Part shown: piece after piece, positions 56,881-64,000 of the stretch
Position numbering within the stretch: the first letter of the stretch is position 1
Layout: each line of letters opens with the position of its first letter
NCBI GenBank assembly: GCA_012517905.1
Contig: JAAYUE010000069.1
Span: forward strand, 124,001-188,000
DNA: 64,000 bases
Reading direction: 5' to 3'
Source of the DNA: Clostridiales bacterium
GTDB lineage: Bacteria; Bacillota; Clostridia; Christensenellales; CAG-138
The notes under the pieces: generated by a model
Told to the model about the DNA's origin: nothing
The model's database searches: none
Seen by the model: only the letters and a program-made list of their open reading frames with translations
Translations under genes and position numbers: made by a program

Positions 56881-57963
56881 ATGGAAACGACACAAAACGG
56901 CGAACTGATCCCACTGAAGACCGAACAGCTCACGCCGGAGGAGCGAAGCAGGGTGGACGATCTCATCCGGCAGATCGACATCGGCGATTCGCAGGCGATC
57001 ATCCAGTACGGCGTGGCGGCGCAGAAGAGCATCTCCACTTTTTCGGACAACGTGCTCGAGCAGATCAAGGCCAAGGACGCCGGACACGTCGGCGAGATTC
57101 TGACGGACCTGATGCTGGACGTAAAAACGCTGGACGTCGACTCGCTGTCCCAGCACACCGGGTTCTTCGGCCGGCTCTTTGGCTCGCTGAAGCAGAGATA
57201 CCAGCGGTTCATCGCGCGGTATGAGACGCTGAGCGTGCAGATCGAGCGGATCGTCAACGAGCTCGATGGCGCGAGGATGCAGCTGCTCAAGGACATCGCG
57301 CTGCTGGACGGCATGTATGACAAAAACCTGGAGTATCTCAAGCAGCTCGATCTCTTCATTCTCGCGGGCTCGGAAAAGCTGCAGCAGGTGCAGCAGAGCG
57401 TTCTGCCGCAGATGAAAGCGGAAGCCGAGCAGTCCGGCGATCCCGTCCTGGCGCAGAAGTTCAAGGACATGACGCAGCTGGCCGACCGCTTTGAAAAGAA
57501 GCTCTACGACCTGAAGCTCAGCCGCATGATCTCCATTCAGACCGCGCCGCAGCTGCGCATCATCCAGAATAACGACCAGTTGCTGGTGGAGAAAATTCAA
57601 AGCTCAATCCTCAATACGATTCCGCTCTGGAAAAACCAGATCGTCATCGCGATTTCGCTCTTTCGCCAGCAGAAAGCGCTGGAGATGCAGAAAAAAGTCT
57701 CCGAAACCACGGCGGAACTGCTGGAGAAAAACGCCGAACTGCTCAAGGAAAACTCCCTCGGCGTGGCAAGGGAGAGCGAAAAGGGGATTGTGGAGATCGA
57801 GACGCTCAAAAAGGTGCAGGGCGATCTGATCACCACGCTGGAAGAGACGCTTCGCATCCAGCAGGAGGGGCATACGCGGCGGATGCAGGCGGAGGCGGAG
57901 CTCTCCACGCTGGAGGGGGATTTGAAGAAAAAGCTGCTGCAGCTCAAAGACCAGGCTTCCTGA
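56881..57963 (+). CDS. TelA/KlaA toxic-anion-resistance family protein
   Basis: TFSDNVLEQIKAKDAGHVGEILTDLMLDVKTLD; LDKLKAHKE-like region LLDGMYDKNLEYLKQLDLFILAG. Confidence 0.9.
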   Translation: METTQNGELIPLKTEQLTPEERSRVDDLIRQIDIGDSQAIIQYGVAAQKSISTFSDNVLEQIKAKDAGHVGEILTDLMLDVKTLDVDSLSQHTGFFGRLFGSLKQRYQRFIARYETLSVQIERIVNELDGARMQLLKDIALLDGMYDKNLEYLKQLDLFILAGSEKLQQVQQSVLPQMKAEAEQSGDPVLAQKFKDMTQLADRFEKKLYDLKLSRMISIQTAPQLRIIQNNDQLLVEKIQSSILNTIPLWKNQIVIAISLFRQQKALEMQKKVSETTAELLEKNAELLKENSLGVARESEKGIVEIETLKKVQGDLITTLEETLRIQQEGHTRRMQAEAELSTLEGDLKKKLLQLKDQAS

Positions 57964-57975
57964 CAAGGGGATCGA

Positions 57976-58013
57976 TACGACAGCCGGGATGCAAGCCTTC
58001 TCGGCTGTCGCTT
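57976..58013 (+). terminator. Probable terminator after the TelA cassette
   Basis: CGACAGCC-gggatgcaagccttctc-GGCTGTCGCTTTT. Confidence 0.6.
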
Positions 58014-58250
58014 TTCATGGCCGCAACGGAGGCGCGTCCGCATGCCCCGGACAGCGGCGATGGACGATTGCGATTGCCGGGGAGATGGATGGAAGCCGGT
58101 ATGAACGCGCATCAATATCTAGGATTTACAAACCTGTGACAATCTCTTTGCCAATGCCTGATAACATGAATCCTGGGGACCATTTTTGCGGCGGCAGCGG
58201 AGCGAGAATGGAAACCCATGCGGCGCATACTGCTCAGGAGGAACTCATCA

Positions 58251-60044
58251 ATGCCTTTTTCGCCGATCGACTCCACGACATCTCTTACATCCGGCGGCGC
58301 AGACGAAACCCCGGATGAAAAGAGAGAGATGTTTTACTATATTTTGCAGAATCGCCTGGTATCGACCGTTTTTCAGCCTATCATTTCACTGCGAGACTGC
58401 TCCGTGCTGGGGTATGAGGCTCTGAGCCGGGGCCCGAAGGACACCGAATACGAAGACCCGCAAAAGCTGCTGGACCTGGCGCAGCAATACGAAGACCTCT
58501 GGGATCTGGAATATCTGTTTCGGTATAAGGCCCTCGAGTCGGCCGCGAAAATCGACCCCAAACACAAACTGTTTATCAACGTCAACCCCAACATCATCCA
58601 CGACAAGATGTTCAGCCAGGGGTTCACGCGGCAGTATCTGGAACAGTTTTCCATAAAAGCGGAGCGGATCGTATTTGAGATTACGGAGCAGCAATCGATC
58701 GGGCGCTGCGAAGATTTTGTCAACGCGGTCATCCACTATAAAGAGCAGAAGTACAACATTGCAATCGACGACGCGGGGGCCGGATATTCCGGGCTGAACC
58801 TGATTTCCGATCTGCATCCGCACTACATTAAACTGGATATGAAACTCGTGCGAAACGTCAACCGCGATCACATCAAACAGGCGCTGATCAAAAGCATGTG
58901 CGAATTTGCTTCGCTGACGCAGACCGGGCTGATTGCGGAAGGGATAGAGACGGAAGAGGAGCTCAGCAAGCTGATTGAATTTGGCGTGAATTATGGGCAG
59001 GGCTATTTCATCCAGCGGCCGGATGCCGAACTAAAGCCGATTTCAGACGAGGTTTATAACATCGTTCTGGCCGTTAACGAGCGGAAAAACCGATTTGTCA
59101 GCACCAGAATCTATGATCTGTATATCAAAAACATCAGCAGGAAGACCTGCGCGGTCAATCCCGGCCTGCTCTGCCAGAGCGTGGAGACGATCTTCAAAGA
59201 AAACGAGCAGCTGCAGGGGCTATGCGTTGTGGAAAACGAAATAGTCGTCGGGGTGATTACCAAGAATAAATTCTATAAGCATCTTGGCGGACAGTACGGG
59301 TTTTCCCTTTTCCTGAAACGGCCGATCAGCTATATCATGGACCGCGAGTTTCTCAGTGTGGATTATCACGCCACCATAGACACGGTGGCAAGAAAGGCGA
59401 TGGCCCGCCCGCTTGAGGAAGTCTACAATTTCATCACGGTCACCTGTGAAGGCAAATACTTCGGCACGGTATCCGTTATGGAGCTGCTGGGAAAAAGCAT
59501 CGAAACGATGGTGCTCGACGCCAAAAACCTCAATCCGCTCTCGGAACTGCCCGGCAACGTGCTGATTGAAAAACAGCTGGAGCGGATCGTCGGGTATCAG
59601 CAGGATCTCATCGTGCTGTATTTCGATATCGATAATTTCAAGGCGTACAACGATGTATACGGCTTTACAAACGGCGACAGAGTCATTCGGTATCTCACAA
59701 AAATTCTGAAGGAGTCCGCGCCCGGGGACAATTTTATCGGACATATCGGAGGGGATGACTTCTTGATGATCGCGGCGCTGGATGTCGTCTCCGGCATCTG
59801 CGATGCGGTCATCAGCAAGTTTGACCAGGGGATTCATGCGTTTTATTCGAGCAAGGATTTCGCGGCCGGGTATATCCAGACGAAAAACCGCAGCGGGATG
59901 ACGGAACTCTTTCCGCTGATGACGCTCTCTGTGGTCGGGGTGAAAGCAAGCGAGCATCGGGATATCTATTCTCTCGGAAAAGAAGCGGGCAAACTGAAAA
60001 AAATCTGCAAGCAGACGTCCGGAAGCTGCCGGATACTGCTGTGA
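58251..60044 (+). CDS. EAL - CBS pair - GGDEF(GGDDF) cyclic-di-GMP signalling protein
   Basis: YEALSRGP, INVNPN, EITEQ, IDDAGAGYSGL, EGIET; CBS-like middle; IGHIGGDDFLMI. Start after AGGAGG. Confidence 0.9.
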   Translation: MPFSPIDSTTSLTSGGADETPDEKREMFYYILQNRLVSTVFQPIISLRDCSVLGYEALSRGPKDTEYEDPQKLLDLAQQYEDLWDLEYLFRYKALESAAKIDPKHKLFINVNPNIIHDKMFSQGFTRQYLEQFSIKAERIVFEITEQQSIGRCEDFVNAVIHYKEQKYNIAIDDAGAGYSGLNLISDLHPHYIKLDMKLVRNVNRDHIKQALIKSMCEFASLTQTGLIAEGIETEEELSKLIEFGVNYGQGYFIQRPDAELKPISDEVYNIVLAVNERKNRFVSTRIYDLYIKNISRKTCAVNPGLLCQSVETIFKENEQLQGLCVVENEIVVGVITKNKFYKHLGGQYGFSLFLKRPISYIMDREFLSVDYHATIDTVARKAMARPLEEVYNFITVTCEGKYFGTVSVMELLGKSIETMVLDAKNLNPLSELPGNVLIEKQLERIVGYQQDLIVLYFDIDNFKAYNDVYGFTNGDRVIRYLTKILKESAPGDNFIGHIGGDDFLMIAALDVVSGICDAVISKFDQGIHAFYSSKDFAAGYIQTKNRSGMTELFPLMTLSVVGVKASEHRDIYSLGKEAGKLKKICKQTSGSCRILL

Positions 60045-60094
60045 GAAATATAAGCGGCGTAAGCCGCCCGAAAACGACGTTAGGAGAAACTCAA

Positions 60095-60760
60095 TTGAAC
60101 GAACTACGGTTTATCGACATCAGGAACAACCAGGAAATCAATGCGTATATCGCATCCGGCAACGCCGTGCTCGGCGCGCTGGGATACACGGACCATTCGC
60201 AGGCGCACGCGGGAAAAGCCGCAAACAACGCGGGGATGATTCTGCGGGAGCTGTGCTATGACGAAAAGACGATCGAACTTGCGCAGATCGCCGGCTACAT
60301 GCACGACATCGGAAATACCATCAACCGAACCGATCACGCGCACAGCGGCGCGCTGATGGCGAGGCAGATCCTGAAGGAACTCGGCATGCACTACGACGAT
60401 ATCGCAATCATCACGTCCGCCATCGGCCATCACGACGAAAAGACGGGCACGGCGGTCCATCCCGTTTCGGCGGCGCTGATCCTTGCGGATAAAAGCGACG
60501 TTCATCGAAACCGCGTCCGAAACACGGTCAAGGAAAACTTCGATATCCACGACCGGGTCAACTACGCGGCGATTCGTTCCGTCCTCAGCGTCGACCGGGA
60601 GCACGCCGTGATTCAGTTGGATATCACGCTGGACGAGGCGATTTGTTCGGTTCTGGATTATTTCGAGATCTTTCTGCAGCGCATGATCATGTGCAGGCGC
60701 GCGGCGGAGATTCTCGAGTGCAAATTCAAGCTGACGGCAAACGATGTCAAAATCATCTAG
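60095..60760 (+). CDS. HD-domain phosphohydrolase
   Basis: YMHDIGNTINRTDHAHSGALMARQIL; IGHHDEKTG; TTG start at 60095 after AGGAG more likely than GTG 60041. Confidence 0.85.
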   Translation: MNELRFIDIRNNQEINAYIASGNAVLGALGYTDHSQAHAGKAANNAGMILRELCYDEKTIELAQIAGYMHDIGNTINRTDHAHSGALMARQILKELGMHYDDIAIITSAIGHHDEKTGTAVHPVSAALILADKSDVHRNRVRNTVKENFDIHDRVNYAAIRSVLSVDREHAVIQLDITLDEAICSVLDYFEIFLQRMIMCRRAAEILECKFKLTANDVKII

Positions 60761-60851
60761 CGGCTGCCGACGGCCGAACAAACGCCGCATCAGGCAAATT
60801 GGCAAGGACGCGCTGAAACGCGCTATGAAACACAAGCGAAAGGGAAGTATA

Positions 60852-62219
60852 ATGTTGAAGACATTCGTACTGGACACCAACGTTCTCATCCAATCCCCAT
60901 ACTCGATTCTGTCCTTTGAAGAAAACAACCTCGTGCTGCCGATCGTCTGTCTCGAAGAGCTCGACGACATGAAAAACGACGACGGGGAGCGCGGCTCCAA
61001 CGCGCGGGAGTGCATTCGCGTTCTGGAGCGGCTGAGGCTCGGCGGCAACCTGCTCGACGGCGTGCCGCTGCCGAACGGCGGAACGCTGCGCATCGAGCAG
61101 AATTATTCCGGCATTGAGCTGCCGAGCGGATTTCACGCGTCCAAGCACGACAACCGCCTGCTGAAGGTATGCATCGGCATCGCGAACGAGCAATCGCAGA
61201 CGATACTGGTCACGAAAGACATCCTCCTGCGGCTGAAAGCGCAGCTGATCGGCATCGACGCCCAGGATTTTACAACGGAGCAGTCTCCCGCGCCGTCCGA
61301 ACAATATACAGGCAGAGCGGAGGTCTATACCGCGGATGAAAAGCTGGCCGGGATCAAGAAAAAAGGGATTGATCCGAAGGATGTGTACCTCCTGTCGGGA
61401 GAAGAGAAAAAGCTGTTTGAACCGGTGGTCAACCAGTTCATCATCGTCCGCTCGGAGGTCAACGAAAGGAAAACGATTCTGGCGAGGTTTAACGGGACGC
61501 ACATCATTCCGCTGAGCTACATTCGAAAAGAACCCTTCGGCGTAAAGCCGAAGAACGTGGGACAGTATTTTTTGCAGGAAGCGCTCATGACCAGCGCCGA
61601 GGAAGCGCCGCTGGTCATCGTCAAAGGGGCCGCCGGCACGGCGAAGACCTTTTATTCGCTCGCCGTGGGGATGGAGAAGATGCTGGAGGCCGACGAGCGG
61701 GAGTATCGGAAAATACTGCTGACCCGGCCGAATGTGCAGTTCGACGAGGATATCGGGTTTTTGCCGGGCAGCGAACAGGAAAAAATCGCCCCGTTTCTGC
61801 GGCCGGCCATCGATAATCTCGAATTGCTGGTTGACCGAAACGAAAAAGAGCGGTATAAAAGCGAAAAGGAACTGCATGGGAAAATAGACGAATTGTTCGA
61901 CCGGGGGATCATCGCCGCCGAAGCCATGAATTTCATCCGCGGCCGTACGATTACCCATACGTACCTGATCATAGACGAAGCGCAGAACCTCACGCCGAAG
62001 CAGGCGAAAGGGCTAATTACGCGCGTCGGGCGGGGCACGAAGATCATTCTGCTGGGCGACCCGCAGCAGATCGACCATCCGCTGCTGGACGAGCGCACCA
62101 ACGGCCTGAGCTTTGCCGGGGAACGCATGAAGGGCAGCAGCTATTGCTGGCAGATCACCATGCTGCAGGAGGAGTGCGAGCGCTCGGTGCTTGCAGCGGA
62201 CGCCGCCAACCGGATGTAA
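60852..62219 (+). CDS. PIN domain-PhoH family ATPase
   Basis: TFVLDTNVLIQSPYSILSFEENNLVLPIVCLEELD (PIN); VKGAAGTAKTFYSLAVGMEKM Walker A; LIIDEAQNLTPKQAKGLITRVGRGTKIILLGDPQQID. Confidence 0.93.
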   Translation: MLKTFVLDTNVLIQSPYSILSFEENNLVLPIVCLEELDDMKNDDGERGSNARECIRVLERLRLGGNLLDGVPLPNGGTLRIEQNYSGIELPSGFHASKHDNRLLKVCIGIANEQSQTILVTKDILLRLKAQLIGIDAQDFTTEQSPAPSEQYTGRAEVYTADEKLAGIKKKGIDPKDVYLLSGEEKKLFEPVVNQFIIVRSEVNERKTILARFNGTHIIPLSYIRKEPFGVKPKNVGQYFLQEALMTSAEEAPLVIVKGAAGTAKTFYSLAVGMEKMLEADEREYRKILLTRPNVQFDEDIGFLPGSEQEKIAPFLRPAIDNLELLVDRNEKERYKSEKELHGKIDELFDRGIIAAEAMNFIRGRTITHTYLIIDEAQNLTPKQAKGLITRVGRGTKIILLGDPQQIDHPLLDERTNGLSFAGERMKGSSYCWQITMLQEECERSVLAADAANRM

Positions 62220-62300
62220 ACGACCCGGCGCCTGCCGGTCTTTATGAAATGGATCGAACACGGAACACCCAAATACAGCGGACGAAAGGAAGTACGGCAC

Positions 62301-63950
62301 ATGGACATCATCATCATCGGCGCGGTAGCGGCGGGCACGTCCGCCGCGGCAAAGGCGAGGCGAAACAGCGAGGACGCGCAGATCACGGTCTATGAAAAGG
62401 ACCGGTTCATCTCTTACTCCGGCTGCGGCATGCCTTACTATCTCGGCGGCGAAGTGGTGCGCGCGGAGGCGCTGACGCCGCGCGATCCGGAGTTCTTTCG
62501 AAGCAAATACAACGTCGACATCAAGATCGGACACGAAGCGCTCTCCATCTCTCCGAAGACGAAGACCGTTTCGGTAAAGAATCTGCAGACCGGAGAACTC
62601 TTCGATAAAAGCTACGACAAACTCGTCATCGCGACGGGCGCGCGCGCGGTGGTTCCGCCGATTCCCGGGAAGGAGCTTGCGCATGTGTTCACGCTGCGCA
62701 ACATCGGCGACATGCTGCGCATCAAGGCGTATCTGGACGGAAACAAACCGAAGACGGCGGCGATCATCGGCACGGGGTTTATCGGGCTGGAGGTCTGCGA
62801 AAGCCTTCTCCGGCTTGGAATGCAGGTTACATTGCTGGAAAAGCTGCCGCAGGTAACGCCGGGGCTGGACGCGGATATGGCCGGATATGTGGAAGAGCAC
62901 CTCGTGAAAAACGGGGTGAAGGTGCAGACCGGCGCCGCGGTGGCAAAGATCACCGAGCGCAGCGTGGTTCTGGCCGACGGAAGCGAAATAGACGCCGAAC
63001 TCACGCTGCTTGCCACCGGGGTGAAACCCAACGCCGAGCTCGCCGCCGCGGCGGGGATTCAGCTCGGCGCGTCGGGCGCGATTCTGGTCAACGAGCGCAT
63101 GGAGACCAACCTGCCGGATATCTCCGCCTGCGGAGACTGTACCGAGCAGTTTCACGTCGTGACGGGAAAACAGGTCTACCGCCCGCTTGGCTCCACGGCG
63201 AACAAGACGGGGCGAATTGCGGGCGACTGCATCACCGGTGGGAGGCTCGCGTATCGCGGCACGCTCGGCACGGGCATCTTCCGCGTGCTGGGGCTTGCCG
63301 TCGCGCAGACGGGGCTCAGCGAGCGCGAGGCGCGGGCGGCCGGCTACGATGTCGTTGTGTGCCACAACATTAAGCCGGACAAACCGGAATACTACGGCGG
63401 CAAAGAGATGGTGATCAAAGCGGTGGCCGACCGATCGGACGGGCGCATACTCGGCGCGCAGATCGTCGGATACGACGGCGTGGACAAGCGGATCGACGTG
63501 CTGGTCACCGCCATTTCGTTCGGAGCGAAAGCGGAGGATCTGTTTTATCTCGACCTGGCCTATGCGCCGCCGTTTTCGACGACGAAGGACCCCGTGATGT
63601 ACACCGGCATGATCCTTGAAAATGCGATTCACGGCAGCAGGCCGCTCATGTCCGCGGAGGAGCTGATCGAACGCCAGCGCACGGGAGAGGGCGTCACGGT
63701 GGTGGACGCGCGCATCGCGCCGCAATATGAAACCGCGCATGTCGACGGGGCGGTCAGCATTCCGCATGCCGACCTGCGGGACGCCGTGGACACGCTTGAC
63801 CGCGAATCGGTCGTCGTCACCTATTGCAACAAGGGTACAACTGGCAACGCGGCGCAGAATATCCTGATCAACAAGGGCTTCAAGCGCGTGTATAACCTCT
63901 CCGGCGGAATGAAGCAATACAGCATCGTTCGAAAAAAACGGCCGCAATGA
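62301..63950 (+). CDS. CoA-disulfide reductase with C-terminal rhodanese domain
   Basis: MDIIIIGAVAAGTSAAAKARR; SYSGCGMPYYLGG (active Cys); AAIIGTGFIGLEVCESL; rhodanese VVTYCNKGTTG. Confidence 0.92.
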   Translation: MDIIIIGAVAAGTSAAAKARRNSEDAQITVYEKDRFISYSGCGMPYYLGGEVVRAEALTPRDPEFFRSKYNVDIKIGHEALSISPKTKTVSVKNLQTGELFDKSYDKLVIATGARAVVPPIPGKELAHVFTLRNIGDMLRIKAYLDGNKPKTAAIIGTGFIGLEVCESLLRLGMQVTLLEKLPQVTPGLDADMAGYVEEHLVKNGVKVQTGAAVAKITERSVVLADGSEIDAELTLLATGVKPNAELAAAAGIQLGASGAILVNERMETNLPDISACGDCTEQFHVVTGKQVYRPLGSTANKTGRIAGDCITGGRLAYRGTLGTGIFRVLGLAVAQTGLSEREARAAGYDVVVCHNIKPDKPEYYGGKEMVIKAVADRSDGRILGAQIVGYDGVDKRIDVLVTAISFGAKAEDLFYLDLAYAPPFSTTKDPVMYTGMILENAIHGSRPLMSAEELIERQRTGEGVTVVDARIAPQYETAHVDGAVSIPHADLRDAVDTLDRESVVVTYCNKGTTGNAAQNILINKGFKRVYNLSGGMKQYSIVRKKRPQ

Positions 63951-64000
63951 TCGCGGCCTCCGGCCCGCGCTTTGCCGAAAATCACCTGGACGGCGGCTCA

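Noticed and set aside
62013-63947. 644-aa minus-strand ORF
   Set aside because: Antisense shadow of PhoH and CoA-disulfide reductase genes.
1-64000. CRISPR arrays, tRNA/rRNA genes, transposases or prophage genes
   Set aside because: None recognised; repeats found are isolated regulatory-type repeats, not arrays.

Overview
The window is a high-GC, Clostridia-like chromosomal segment with dense, mostly operonic coding. No tRNA/rRNA genes, CRISPR arrays or transposases were seen. Main blocks: (1) a minus-strand C30-carotenoid-like operon with a TspO-like gene, cut by the left edge; (2) UvsE, a NUDIX hydrolase, a GntR/ABC operon and Lgt; (3) a feoA-feoA-feoB operon with palindromic metalloregulator-like operators; (4) a MacB-like ABC exporter with a coiled-coil FtsX permease; (5) an ArsR-like/MFS pair; (6) an ACT/PFL (DUF711) pair, DegV and asparaginase; (7) a class I c-di-GMP riboswitch before a small secreted acidic protein; (8) a polyamine operon (decarboxylase, SpeE, carboxynorspermidine dehydrogenase and decarboxylase, AguA, AguB) behind a long unidentified structured leader; (9) gltB/gltD behind an attenuator-like leader; (10) an ammonium-transporter/histidine-kinase fusion with a NarL-type regulator and a second Amt; (11) a vWA-SBP / XpaC / SBP / TelA cassette followed by an EAL-CBS-GGDEF protein; (12) HD, PIN-PhoH and CoA-disulfide reductase genes. 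The best candidates for an under-described system are the Amt-HK/RR/Amt module, the vWA-XpaC-SBP-TelA cassette, and the polyamine operon with its leader RNA and a vestigial speE start. All calls come from reading the sequence and recognising families; no searches were run.
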